64,000 nt of DNA from Xenopus tropicalis (taxonomy: Eukaryota > Chordata > Amphibia > Anura > Pipidae), in NCBI RefSeq assembly GCF_000004195.4, contig NC_030680.2:1738964-1802963 (forward strand), in the 5' to 3' direction. Positions 1 through 10,870 of this stretch are shown piece after piece. The first letter of the stretch is position 1. Each line of letters begins with the position of its first letter. The position numbers and the translations under genes are program-made. Under the pieces are notes generated by a model that was not told where the DNA came from, made no database searches, and was given only the letters and a program-made list of their open reading frames with translations.

Positions 1-33
1 TGGGGCAGCTTTACGGTTGGGTTTAGTGTCCCT
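1..33. mobile_element. Right end of a TTAA-targeted MITE (T2-like), cut by window start
   Basis: The first 33 bases end in GGGTTTAGTGTCCCT and are followed by TTAA (34-37). The same terminus closes the complete element at 49427-50209, and the inner bases (GGGGCAGCTTTACG) are the reverse complement of that element's left end (CGTAAAGCTGCCCC). Most of the element lies outside the window. TTAA targeting with an AGGG-type end fits the T2/Kolobok-type MITEs of Xenopus or piggyBac-type elements; the superfamily is inferred. Confidence 0.7.
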
Positions 34-788
34 TTAAGTGTCTCACTATCTCAGCACAATAGCCCAAAAAGGTATCTCTCTGGTAAAAGAAATCTTCTAT
101 ATCAGCGCAGTGTCCTGAATGGTATTTGTGCAGTTGGTGTTTCTGAGACTTTTTGTGACATTCTTAACCTCGCACTAGGGACACTCGGCCCCGCACTGGG
201 GGACACTCGGCCCCGCACTGGGGGACACTCGGCCCCGCACTGGGGGACACTCGGCCCCGCACTGGGGGACACTCGGCCCCGCACTGGGGGACACTCGGCC
301 CCGCACTGGGGGACACTCGGCCCCGCACTGGGGGACACTCGGCCCCGCACTGGGGGACACTCGGCCCCGCACTGGGGGACACTCGGCCCCGCACTGGGGG
401 ACACTCGGCCCCGCACTGGGGGACACGGCCCCGCACTGGGGGACACTCGGCCTCGCACTGGGGGACACTCGGCCCCGCACTGGGGGACACTCGGCCTCGC
501 ACTGGGGACACTCGGCCTCGCACTGGGGGACACTCGGCCCCGCACTGGGGACACTCGGCCTCGCACTAGGGATACTCAGCCTCGCACTGGGGACACTCGG
601 CCTCGCACTGGGGGACACTCGGCCCCGCACTGGGGACACTCGGCCTCGCACTAGGGATACTCAGCCTCGCACTGGGGACCTCTACAATTGCAGTTGTTCT
701 GTGCCTGTGTCCTGTTCTAAATCTTTGTTCTTTGATGATAACTAAAATATAAGTGTTTATAGCATAAACCTAAAACACCAATATATAC
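34..788. repeat. Direct-repeat copy A, interrupted by a minisatellite
   Basis: The stretches 34-167 and 690-788 are near-identical to 7612-7745 and 7855-7949 (shared landmarks include CTCAGCACAATAGCCC and AATTGCAGTTGTTCTGTGCC). Between them copy A carries the 22-bp minisatellite, where copy B has about 105 bp of unique sequence. It is either a segmental duplication or a dispersed unclassified repeat. No coding content is seen. Confidence 0.8.
168..685. repeat. 22-bp GC-rich minisatellite
   Basis: About 24 tandem copies of a unit reading GGACACTCGGCCCCGCACTG plus two G, with 21-bp variants and CCTCGCACTAGGGATACTCAG variants at the right side. All three minus-strand frames are open because the unit has no stop codon and its length is not a multiple of three. 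There is no sign of a gene. Confidence 0.95.
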
Positions 789-1989
789 ACTCCCCCACTT
801 TTTTTCTTCTAATATAGGCAAAATCCACAAACTAGCACTGTTGGCTGAAAACAAAAAATACATATATAAAAAAGAGAGAAAAAAAATGCTCTACCAGACA
901 AATACAAAATGCTACAATCACAGTGGACTTATTTCACGTTATTATGAGCACATATAAAGTCATTTCATAGGTAAAGATTGAGAAATCCAGAGGAATTCCA
1001 TAGTCCATTTACTTTCCAGATGATCCAGCACCACTAAGGACTCAGTTGAGCCCAGGATGGTATGGTACATTGAAGAATATCAGTGCAGAAAGTCTTTGAT
1101 AAAGTATGTTGAAGCATTAGTCCAAGTCCACTTTAGCATGTGCAATGGTGATGAGAGTCCATAGCAGAGTTGGTGCAAATTTTTGCGTCTGTATCTGTGC
1201 ATCTGTGCGTCTGTGTGCTTCACCACTGATATGTTCTCATATGTAGCCATTATACAGCAATTGGTTATTCAGCTGTTGAATCTGTCTGGTATATAGTTAA
1301 ACAAATGTGCCATGTGCCAGTTAAAAGATTCAGCCAGGAATAGAAGAAAGTAAGTAAAGGAGTTATCTACAAAGAAATAAAGATATAGAATATGAGCTCA
1401 CAGGTAAAGGAATATTTTAAATCAAAACAGGGTAATGATTGGGGTGTATAGGCAAGGTATAAGCATTATTAAGAAATAGCAATAACAAACATTTGAAACT
1501 TAATAATATCCATCAGTTAATTAATATATAGTCTGTCTGGTATTTTTTTTTTTTATGTAAAAATATAGCATGCATAAATATACACAAATACAAGCATGTC
1601 ATTTTACTCAAAGTAAATGCTGAGAAAACCAGGATTTTTGTTTTTACAAGTATATTTTTATAACAAGGAGCAGTTGTTATCCCTTCCCTCATAATGTCCT
1701 ATTTGTGTTTCACAGTGACTTGTGGTCAATGATATCAATTAACCCTTAGCATTAATCATTTCTACTATGAAGATTATGTCTGCATAGTAAGATTGCACTT
1801 ATATAAATATAACATTTGATATATGCAGATGTAACTAGTTTATCCAGTTGAATCATGGAATGGTATTAAAGATGATATACAGTTACAACAAACATTATCA
1901 ACAAGTGTTTTAAAGTTGAAGTAAATTAATTAATGCAATGTTATGATACACTAATAATAATATACAAGTTAATTAAGAATAAACTTATG
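789..1989. other. AT-rich intergenic or intronic sequence, nothing recognised
   Basis: No credible exon, RNA gene or named repeat was found. The sequence is AT-rich with short homopolymers, for example a T-run near 1544-1553. Confidence 0.5.
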
Positions 1990-2225
1990 CATACCTCCCA
2001 ACATTCGAAAAATGAAAAGAGGGACAAAAAGATTTGGCGCGCGCAGCGCGGCAAATTTTTTTGACCACGCCCCCTTTTGTGGCCACGCCCCAATTACCAC
2101 ACCCTTTAAAAAAAAAAATACTCCTTTTATATAGTTGAAATGGTGGGATCAGACGCAAATGTGCTATACCCTCATACTGTACTACCTAAGTTATACGTGA
2201 GTTATAACTATGTACCAGTTTTGCC

Positions 2226-2735
2226 CCCCCCATACACAGGTGCCCCCCCCACACATTAGCCCCGCCATACACAGGTGCCCCCCATACAGAGTATCCCCCC
2301 CATACAGAGTATCCCCCCCATACACAGGTGCCCCCCCATACAGAGTATCCCCCCCATACACAGGTGCCCCCCCATACAGAGTATCCCCCCCATACACAGG
2401 TGCCCCCCATACAGAGTATCCCCCCCATACACAGGTGCCCCCCCATACAGAGTAGCCCCCCCATACACAGGTGCCCCCATACAGAGTAGCCCCCATACAG
2501 AGTAGCCCCCCCATACACATGTGCCCCCCATACAGAGTAGCCCCCCCATACACAGGTACCACCATACAGAGTAGCCCCCCCATACACAGGTGCCCCCATA
2601 CAGAGTAGCCCCCCCCATACAGAGTAGCCCCCCCATACACATGTGCCCCCCCATACAGAGTAGCCCCCCCATACACATGTGCCCCCCCATACAGAGTAGC
2701 CCCCCCCCCATACACAGGTGCCCCCATACAGAGCC
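2226..2735. repeat. 18-bp CATACA minisatellite
   Basis: The array alternates two 18-bp half-units, CATACAGAGTA(T/G)CCCCCC and CATACACAGGTGCCCCCC, giving about 28 half-units with variable C-run length. The open frames across it are artefacts of the unit. Confidence 0.92.
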
Positions 2736-2760
2736 TCCATACATGCTGCTGGCTGCACGT

Positions 2761-2937
2761 TAGTCCTCCTCTTCAGCGTCTCCTCTATATGCGGCTCCTT
2801 GTTCGGCGGAGCCAGGGCCTTTTATAAGGTTGCGCCTGTGGGTGTGACGTCAATACGCACGGGCGCAACCTTATAAAAGGCCTGGCTCCGCCGAAGGAGC
2901 CGCATATAGAGGAGACGCTGAAGAGGAGGACTAACGT
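2761..2937. repeat. Long inverted repeat with about 72-bp arms
   Basis: Arm 2761-2835 is an almost perfect reverse complement of 2866-2937, with a short loop of about 30 bases. The shared core includes AGGAGACGCTGAAGAGGAGG and GGCTCCGCCGAA. It would form a stable hairpin and lies between the 18-bp minisatellite and a second inverted repeat. Confidence 0.9.
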
Positions 2938-2943
2938 GCAGCC

Positions 2944-3037
2944 AGCGCGTCCCGCTGTCGGGATAGTTCCATGAATGTCCCGCATTACGGAAATGCGGGA
3001 CATTTATGGAACTATCCGGGACAGCGGGACGCGCTGC
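2944..3037. repeat. Second inverted repeat with about 42-bp arms
   Basis: Arms 2944-2986 and 2994-3037 are reverse complements (GCGCGTCCCGCTGTC against GACAGCGGGACGCGC, and ATGTCCCGCAT against ATGCGGGACAT) with a loop of only about 7 bases. The GGGACAGCGGGA motif also occurs near the right end of the MITE at 11542-12294, so this is family subterminal sequence that became palindromic. Confidence 0.9.
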
Positions 3038-3060
3038 CAAAACCGGGACTGTCCCGCAGA

Positions 3061-3536
3061 AAGCAAAAATTTCAAGCCTTCTGCTTTGCTTTGTATTTTA
3101 ATTGCTGTCTTAGGTGAAATGAGCAGCAAGTGTTAGGAAGCAAATTGTTAGTCATATTAGTAAGGATACATTCATTCATGCATGTTAGTTAACATTCAAC
3201 AAGGAAGAAAATGAATTAGTGATATTATAGGAATTATTAATATTTGATAAGACTGTATAGAATATTAGAAATGAGACATATACAGGAAAAAAAATTGTTA
3301 GACATAGAAAGATTTCATTATATATACATAAAACTACAGAAAAGGAATATTAATAAACAATAGAAAGTTAAAACAAATAAAGGCAGAATAAGAAGATGGA
3401 AACAAACAACATAAACTTCTTTAGAGATGTCCGATCTCTCTTGCAGACTGACAGATATCTGTGTCCTTGAGATTAAACAGCTGTTAAAGAGATAAACTGG
3501 TCTCATAATCACTTTATGTTATTGTGTTATATCTTC
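3061..3536. other. AT-rich sequence, nothing recognised
   Basis: No coding or repeat family could be identified between the hairpin block and the LTR-like element. Confidence 0.4.
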
Positions 3537-5422
3537 TGTAGGGACCCATAGGAATTTAGCTCCCTATGGCTTTAGCCCTACACTGTGCTATCTGCTGTTA
3601 CTGAGCAGAATGTAATGTTGCCACTTTAGTTATGTGTCACTATGCACTTATTGGCCCTAAGTTAGGATGACCACTTCCTGCACACTGTAATATAGTGATT
3701 GGCAGGGGGCGGGCACTTCCTCTTTGGCATTCCTACCATCCAGAGCAGGTTGCACATTGAGCCTGGGACCCAATAGGCCCAGAAGTCTGTGCCCTAGAGG
3801 AAGTCGGGGATCAGGGACCCCGTGAATGAGTCATTTGCAGGTTAGACTCTGTTATAGCAGCTTTAGGAGTGTGACTTAGTTCAGGGCTATTTAGTATGAG
3901 CAGCTATACGCTCCCACATAGGAGACTATAGAGGGTTCAGTACCCCCAAGGCTCTGCTGCCTTACTGTAGGGACCGCAGTGTCAGACATAGGATTCAGGC
4001 TGTTATTAACTCCTGAGCCACCGTTGCTGTAGGGATCCGGTCCAGTATAGGTAGACACCCTTGGGACTCCTGGCTATTCCTTTACATCTACCTCCACTGT
4101 GGTGTCACACTATCCTGCTATCTTATAACTGCAAATCTGATATTGTGCTATTCTACCTCAATGCTGTGAGTATTAACCCTGCATATGCTGTGTACCATCA
4201 ATAAACCAAGTTCTAGTTCAATGCAAAAGAACCTCTGGCGTCCATAATTACTTATATACATGTAGGGGTTTACCAAAAATGGGCCCTTAGGACAGACACC
4301 CCTAGACTAGGCCACTGGTTGGTGCTAGTTAACAGGGACACTGGGATGACTGGGTTCTACATAGTTAACAGGGAGTATACCTGTAGTTCGGGTTATGACC
4401 ACCGGGTGGTGCATAGGCCCATATAAAGGGTTGCAGCCATGTGCTGTGAGCCATCTTGAGCCACCTTAGGCTGGGCTAGCTCCTGGGACCAGGAGCTTCC
4501 CCTGACAGTGTTACTAGATAGTAGTTCATGTAATAGGACATTCTAGGAGTGTCATGTAGGACACCAAGGTAGAATGGGCGGATATTGCCCCTCCAGGAGT
4601 GGTAGTGGGGTTAAGACCCCCCAGCATTACATCTGCTGGAGTGCAGGGCATTAAGTGGCTAGGTAGGTGGATCAAGTCCCCGCTAGTCCAGGAGTCCGGA
4701 TCTGAGGGTGCCATACGATAGTACCAGTGTGGGTCCTTGTGGTGCAACGTCCTAGCATGGGTACTGGGAGAACTCCATAGGGAGGGTCTTGCCAATAGTA
4801 TTGGGGATAGCACCTAGATGGGGGCACATCTGGGAAACCCGTGAGGTAGTACCAACAGGAAAAGGTTCTCAATGAGAAGTAAGGAGATATGCCCTGCCGT
4901 GTGTATAAATGATATGCTGCTCCTGGAGAGGTCTCTGCCTGAATAAACCTTCACATTCATTTCATATACAACTGTGTCTGCTGTGAATATCTACCTTGCC
5001 CAGAGGACCACTACTACGCCGGTAAGGAATAACTCAAAGAGTGAGTACAGCACACCCGGAGTACGTGGGTCCCAAAGGGGCATAGCATCCTGATCGTTTC
5101 CCAGGGGGTGGATTACAGTTTCACAACACCATCCCTGGGTGGAGGCACGCCAACAAGGGGAGAAATCCCTGTAAACCCCCATAGTAAGCGGGGGCTCAGG
5201 ACTCCTGTAGCGCCAAAGTATCGTGCTCCAACGGGAAGTGCCACAGAATCCGCAAAAGTGGGCTACATACACATTGTGGTAGTGGAGAGTTGTAGTTCCG
5301 CAACACCTCACAAGTGCAATTCTTCCGTTTTGCGAAGGCCCAGCCTGTGTGTTGTAGTCACATGTGCCCGTGCTCATACCTACTAGCCGGTACTGGCAAA
5401 TAGTAGCCAGAATAGGGTTACA
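3537..5422 (+). mobile_element. LTR-like element, probably solo or composite LTR
   Basis: The block starts TGTAGGGACC and ends AGGGTTACA (TGTA...TACA ends). It is flanked by CTTC at 3533-3536 and CTTC at 5423-5426, a candidate 4-bp target duplication. It contains AATAAA signals at 4200-4205 and 4942-4947 and a TATA-like ATATAAAGG at 4431. A second TGTAGGGG at 4261 suggests two LTR units joined or nested. No gag or pol reading frame is present. The family cannot be named from sequence alone. Confidence 0.45.
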
Positions 5423-5999
5423 CTTCTATTATGAAAAGAGGAAAGAAAAAATTAAGAAAAGTAATTATAGCACATCTAAAGTTTTAAATGCATACTAATA
5501 TTACTGAAAACATTGACTTTAACATATGGAAACAAGATGTCTCCTAAAGTATCATGTGCAAGTCCTTTAGCCGAGTCTAAAACTTCTGAAACAGGTTCTC
5601 TGGTCAGTCTGACGCTTTAAACACCTACAAAATAAAACCTACATTAGAAAACATTCACAACAGTGCAGATAGTTACCCTCAAATAAATAATACCAACACA
5701 ATACTAGATTCCTAACTCTGATACCAAAAGAGAAGTATAAATGCAAAATTGTCTAATTTAATTCATTTACAACCTTTTATAGAGATTATGGAACCCAGCA
5801 TAGCTTTATTCTACTTAACCTAACCTCCATTGTCAAAGCAAAGCAAGAGGTTTTCTTTATTACAGTTACACTTTTGGTGTAATTCATCTGTATATCTTGT
5901 TGCTGCTGTCAAGATTCTTAAATACAGATGATTAAATACAAGTAATTCAAATACAAAGGTGGGGTCAGTTGCACCAATCAGATGGTCAGAACCCACCAA
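5423..5999. other. AT-rich sequence, nothing recognised
   Basis: No credible exon, RNA gene or repeat was detected. Confidence 0.4.
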
Positions 6000-6763
6000 T
6001 ACCGTATATACTCGAGTATAAGCCGAGGGTGGGTAATGCAGCCGCTACTGCTAAGTTTCAATAATCAAAATAAATACCAATACAATTACATTACAATACA
6101 ATACTGTATGATATACAGTGATCAGCATTGCTAATAATAGAGCGGAGGGGGGCACAGAGTGGAGGGGGGCACAGAGCGGAGCACAGAGCGGGGGCACAGA
6201 GCAGAGCACAGAGCGGGGGGCACAGAGTGGGGCACAGATCAGGGCACACAGAGCAGGGGCACAGAGCAGGGTGCAGAGCGGGGTGCACAGAGTGGGGCAG
6301 GACCGGGGCACAGAGCAGGGTGCAGAGCGGGGTGCACAGAGTGGGGCACAGAGCGGGGTGCACAGAGTGGGGCAGGATCGGGGCACAGAGCAGGGTGCAG
6401 AGCAGGGTGCACAGAGTGGGGCAGGACCGGGGCACAGAGCAGGGTGCAGAGCGGGGTGCACAGAGTGGGGCAGGACTGGGGCACAGAGCAGGGTGCAGAG
6501 CGGGGTGCACAGAGTGGGGCAGGACTGGGGCACAGAGCGGTACTTAACACTGAAGTGCCGTATTTACTGGTATGCAATGTTTTTAGCAGCATGTTTTGTT
6601 TGTTTACATGTGGGCTTAGTGAGTAGCCTGTGCTATTGGCGGGGGCCTGTCCTGTTGATGAGAGGGGCACAAAGCGGAGGGGGGTACTCGAGTATAAGCC
6701 GAGGTAGCTTTTTTCAGCACATTTTGGGGGTTGAAAAACCGTTATACTCGAGTATATACGGTA
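6000..6763. mobile_element. MITE with palindromic CTCGAG ends, expanded by a minisatellite
   Basis: The left end TACCGTATATACTCGAG is the exact reverse complement of the right end CTCGAGTATATACGGTA. The left end continues into AGTATAAGCCGAGG, and the same text recurs in direct orientation near 6688, so each end holds TACTCGAGTATA-type palindromes. It lacks coding capacity, and a TA-type target is plausible. The interior is mostly the 49-bp array. Confidence 0.75.
6140..6540. repeat. 49-bp CACAGAG minisatellite
   Basis: The array is made of GGGGCACAGAGC and GGGTGCAGAGC submotifs organised into a 49-bp repeat (GGGTGCAGAG recurs at 6269 and 6318). All frames are open on both strands, so the predicted peptides are artefacts. 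Confidence 0.9.
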
Positions 6764-7611
6764 ACTTCTTATTACATTAAACTAACATTTGTACAACATT
6801 GGATATTTGAGAGTCAGTTGGATATACTCAGTTAGTTGTATTAGAAAAGGTGTTACAATTATCAGTTTCTTATTTAACAATAGCACATTTCTTATTATTT
6901 CTCCTCCTATTTAAATAAAATGATCTGTCACTGGCAGCTGTCTGTTGGTTTATACTGTGCTGGAGGAGGGCAGCTGATTGTCTACAATTTTTTTTAACTG
7001 AACCAGCAGTTTTTCTATATAAGTTTTCTGTAAACTGTTGCTGTCCAGCAGCTTTACAGTTAATGATAGGGAAGTGATTACTAAATCCATTGATTTACTT
7101 GTAATCTTCCCTGTTTTAATAAATCAACTTTATTATTAGAATACAGTAACCAGACTGTCCTCTATTCAACTTTCATTTCTCTTAAATGGCCAGCCACTTA
7201 TTATTATTAAAACATATAACAAGACAATGGGTTACAAAAGGGAAAGGTAACAAGACAAGGGTTATAAAAGCTTCTGTGCTGCCTGGAGAAACAGTACTTT
7301 GAGATACATTATTCCTAAGACTAATGTTATCCCCACTGGGAACCTTGTGGTACCACTCTATCCCAAGTTACAAAAAGAAACTTACTTACCGAGAGCTGAG
7401 ACAATCAATCCTCTTGTGACAATCACAGGACCACAGGACCATGACAAAGCCCCCATAAATGTCATAGTATAAATGTCATTCTACTATCTATACTGTCGTA
7501 TCTATTCACCTATGATTAACCATTTCTTCCTACACGGGCCTGATCCCATGGCAGCCAATCATTAGCCTTGTTTTAGCAGAACTGTGTCTCTCTGTCCATC
7601 TTTAGGAAAGG
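6764..7611. other. Sequence with no recognised gene or repeat
   Basis: AT-rich sequence with no supported exon. The final part leads into copy B of the direct repeat. Confidence 0.4.
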
Positions 7612-7949
7612 ATTAAGTGTCTCACTGTCTCAGCACAATAGCCCAAAAAGGTATCTCTCTGGTACATCAGCGCAGTGTCCCAAATGGTGTTTGTGCAGTT
7701 GGTGTTTCTGAGACTATTTGTGACATTCTTAACCTTGCATTAGGGATACTTGTGACAGGAGACAACAGATGGATTCCTTGTTCCGTGTAAACATTCTAAG
7801 GCCCAAGTACAGTAAATAGAATGACCTCTGGTCTTGATGTCTAAAATCGGCCTACAATTGCAGTTGTTCTGTGCCTGTGTCCTCTTCTAAATCTTTGATA
7901 ATAACTAAAATATAAGTGTTTATAGCATAAACCTAAAACACCAATATCT
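7612..7949. repeat. Direct-repeat copy B, lacking the minisatellite and the MITE
   Basis: This is the paralogue of 34-788. Its left edge reads GGATTAAGTGTCTCAC with no MITE before it. Its middle contains the unexpanded text TTGCATTAGGGATACTTG followed by unique sequence. It therefore shows an ancestral-like state for both changes seen in copy A. Confidence 0.8.
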
Positions 7950-7951
7950 AC

Positions 7952-8700
7952 AGTGTCAACCGTGTCAAAGGCTGCAGAGAGATCTAGAAGGATTAGTATC
8001 AAATAATGGCCTTTAGACTTGGCCAGGAGAAGATGATTGGTTACTTTGGTGAGAGCAGTTTCTGTTGAGCGTGTTGGACAGAAGCTGGATTGCAGGGGGT
8101 TGAGAATGGAGTTGCATGGGAGATGCTGGGCCAGCCAGTTGTAAACAAGCCTTTCCAGCAGTTTAGGTGCAAACAGAAGAAGGGAGACTGGATGATAGTT
8201 GGTGGGGGAGCTGGGATCAAGGGAAGGTTTATTGAGTTTTATTGAGTGATTAGTGCTTGTTTATATGATGAAGGAAAAGTACCAGTAGAAAGTGAGAGGT
8301 CAAATAGGTGGGTAAGCGCAGGGCTGATTGTATCAGAGACTGGGAGAAGGGGGTTAGAAGGTATGGGGTCGAGGGAGCAGGTTGTGGGGTTTGAGGGGTG
8401 GAAGTTTGGAAACTTCATCTAATGTTACAGGGGAGAAAGAGTGTAAAGTGGATGTGAGTGAGTAACAGGGTAATGTAAGATGGTCATCCAATGGCATGTT
8501 CTGTCAGTTTTGTCCTTAAAGAAATGAGAAAGGTCTTGGGCAGTAACAGGTGGGGGATGCGGAGGGGGCACAGTTGGGAGTTAAATGTGGCAAATAGTCG
8601 CTGTGGTTTAGAGGAAGAGTGGAGATTAAAGAAGAGAGGTAGAGTTGTTTAGCTATTGATACAGCGTGATTGTAGCAGAGCATATCCTTAAAGTGGATAA
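7952..8700 (-). mobile_element. L2-clade LINE reverse transcriptase fragment
   Basis: The minus strand of about 7952-8210 translates to RT-like text including [13 protein letters not shown], the classic catalytic-domain motif of L2/CR1-type non-LTR retrotransposons, preceded by residues like [10 protein letters not shown] and [14 protein letters not shown]. The remaining part up to about 8700 is probably more degenerate sequence of the same element. No complete ORF remains. Confidence 0.65.
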
Positions 8701-8779
8701 AGCCAGGATCAGTTTGTGACTCCTTTGGTGTTCAGCTGGTCTACTGGATCTTCTGAGGCACCACGTTAAGTTAGTGTGC

Positions 8780-9906
8780 CAGGATGGGGGTTTAGCTGGG
8801 TTAGTGTGCCAGGGTTGGGGTTTGGCTGGGTTAGTGTGCCAGGGTTGGGGTTTGGCTGGGTTAGTGTGCCTGGGTGGGGTTTGGCTGGGTTAGTGTGCCA
8901 GGGTGGGGGTTTAGATGGGTTAGTGTGCCAGGGTTGGGGTTTAGCTGGGTTAGTGTGCCAGGGTTGGGGTTTAGCTGGGTTAGTGTGCCAGGGTTGGGGT
9001 TTGGCTGGGTTAGTGTGCCAGGGTGGGGGTTTAGATGGGTTAGTGTGCCAGGGTTGGGGTTTAGCTGGGTTAGTGTGCCTGGGTTGGGGTTTAGCTGGGT
9101 TAGTGTGCCTGGGTTGGGGTTTAGCTGGGTTAGTGTGCCAGGGTTGGGGTTTAGCTGGGTTAGTGTGCCTGGGTTGGGGTTTAGCTGGGTTAGTGTGCCT
9201 GGGTTGGGGTTTAGCTGGGTTAGTGTGCCAGGGTTGGGGTTTAGCTGGGTTAGTGTGCCTGGGTGGGGTTTGGCTGGGTTAGTGTGCCAGGGTTGGGGTT
9301 TAGCTGGGTTAGTGTGCCAGGGTTTGGATTTAGATGGGTTAGTGTGCCAGGGTTGGGGTTTAGCTGGGTTAGTGTGCCAAGGTTGGGATTTAGATGGGTT
9401 AGTGTGCCAGGGTTGGGGTTTAGCTGGGTTAGTGTGCCAGGGTTGGGGTTTAGCTGGGTTAGTGTGCCAGGGTTGGGGTTTAGCTGGGTTAGTGCGCCAG
9501 GGTTGAGGTTTAGCTGGGTTAGTGTGCCAGGGTTGGGGTTTAGATGGGTTAGTGTGCCAGGGTTGGGGTTTAGCTGGGTTAGTGTGCCAGGGTTGAGGTT
9601 TAGCTGGGTTAGTGTGCCAGGGTTGGGGTTTAGATGGGTTAGTGTGCCAGGGTTGGGGTTTAGCTGGGTTAGTGTGCCAGGGTTGGTGTTTAGCTGGGTT
9701 AGTGTGCCAGGGTTGGGATTTAGATGGGTTAGTGTGCCAGGGTTGGGGTTTAGCTGGGTTAGTGTGCCAGGGTTGGGGTTTAGCTGGGTTAGTGTGCCAG
9801 GGTTGGGGTTTAGATGGGTTAGTGTGCCAGGGTTGGGGTTTAGCTGGGTTAGTGTGCCAGGGTTGAGGTTTAGCTGGGTTAGTGTGCCAGGGTTGGGGTT
9901 TAGCTG
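8780..9906. repeat. 30-bp G-rich minisatellite
   Basis: About 37 copies of a 30-bp unit, GGGTTAGTGTGCCAGGGTTG plus GGGTTTAGCT, with a C/A variant (TTAGCTGGG or TTAGATGGG). Because 30 is divisible by three, each frame yields a regular 10-residue repeat (GLGFSWVSVP), which should not be read as a protein. The array ends about 140 bp from the Ig exon at 10049. Confidence 0.95.
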
Positions 9907-10048
9907 GTTGAAAATGGAAGGAGCAAGGATATTGAGAGCTGACAAAAGACCAACCTCATCTCCAGTAGGAATTAGATGAACATTTTAGCTTTTCAATACC
10001 AGTCCTGGAACCAAATATAAAAAGTAAATTGCTTTTAATTCTACTTAC

Positions 10049-10354
10049 CCAGATGTTTCAGTTCCCAGGAAACACATTTAGGATGTTGGAGACTCTCATG
10101 AGAGACCTCACACCGGAAGCTCTTCCCAATGTCCCTCACACTGGGCCTGTAAGTAATACAGCTGGTACCATGGAACAGGCCATTGTCCTCGGGGATTATT
10201 TGGGTATTAGTTGATATCAAGATCTCATCCTCTTTATACCAGGAAATGTTCAAAGGTTGTGGGTAAAAGGAATGGATTCTGCAAGATAACTTGATCTCTT
10301 TTCCTACAGGTATAATGTCAGAAGACGTCTGTATGGGATCCAGTTGTGGGACAG
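10049..10354 (-). CDS. Ig C1-type domain exon, IgSF membrane protein (partial gene)
   Basis: A 306-base exon, phase 1 at both ends, with acceptor TTTATGTTTAG and donor GTAAGTAG on the minus strand. It encodes about 101 residues of a typical C1 domain: LSCRIHSFYPQPLNISWYKE supplies the first cysteine, the FYP motif and the core tryptophan, and FRCEVSHESL supplies the second cysteine and the C-x-V-x-H signature. Such domains occur in MHC chains, tapasin and B7-H6-like receptors. It follows the exons at 11011 and 12779 on the same strand. The next exon would lie toward or beyond the window start; none was found in 1-10048. Confidence 0.85.
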
Positions 10355-10503
10355 CTAAACATAAAGTGAATAAATATTTATTTTTGTTCAAAAACATAAG
10401 GACACTTCTTACAATACTGAGGGGTACTAAACCCTTCTGCACAGCACTATAATTGCACAATAAAACGTTTCCAAAATGTTCCCAAATCTCCACAGCTTGC
10501 GAC

Positions 10504-10870
10504 TGCATTAATATGCAAAAGAATCCCCCAATGAGAATCCCAGCTGATGTGAGTAAATCCGGCTCCCTGTTCTCTGTTCCTGCAATTGGAGTTGGAGCAA
10601 AAAAGGAGCAGTCAATACTTATGTCAATGTCCCTTCATTATATGGCACAGGAATTAGACATGGGGATAAAGGGACAGACTTGTTCAGTGCTGGGAAACTG
10701 TGCTTATTGCTCCCAACTCCAATTTCTTTTCCTTATCGCTATACCATCTGGTTTATGTCAAGAAAACCTCTCCATGTGCCTATATTATATTATCAATCAG
10801 TACCCATAATCCCAAGCTGCTACAGTAGCTGGTGTTCATACTACAATTCCCAGCATGCCTTTGCATAATT
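10504..10870. repeat. Rearranged T2-like MITE fragments
   Basis: Text from 10504-10590 (AATCCCAGCTGATGTGAGTA, CCGGCTCCCTGTTCTCTG) recurs at 25315-25400 and inverted at 49925-50020, inside the complete MITE. Bases 10635-10722 carry the adjoining part of the same family in the opposite orientation, so the copy is folded back on itself. The tail carries a ZNF143-like site at 10840-10858. Confidence 0.7.
10840..10858 (+). promoter_or_regulatory. ZNF143/Staf-like motif
   Basis: ACTACAATTCCCAGCATGC closely matches the known vertebrate ZNF143 (Staf) binding consensus. It lies in MITE-derived sequence in the intron between two Ig exons. Binding is inferred. Confidence 0.5.

Larger units (their letters stand above)
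1990..3060. mobile_element. Non-autonomous hAT-like element with internal minisatellite and hairpins
   Basis: The left end CATACCTCCCAACATT matches the terminus of the complete MITE at 11542-12294. Both are followed by a GGGACAAAAA stretch and a CACGCC-rich stretch. Near 3040-3065 the text GGACTGTCCCGC-GAAAG also matches the right subterminal part of the 11542 element, but the terminal inverted repeat itself is missing. The interior holds an 18-bp minisatellite and two long inverted repeats, listed separately. Confidence 0.65.

Noticed and set aside
102..651. Proline/arginine-rich ORFs at the left edge
   Set aside because: They come from the 22-bp minisatellite read in three frames.
6051..6780. 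Overlapping ORFs on both strands in the 6-kb MITE
   Set aside because: They are produced by the 49-bp array; all frames of both strands are open for the same reason.
8776..9979. Repeat proteins (GLGFSWVSVP type) on both strands
   Set aside because: The unit is 30 bp with no stops, so all frames give regular peptides; nothing suggests translation.
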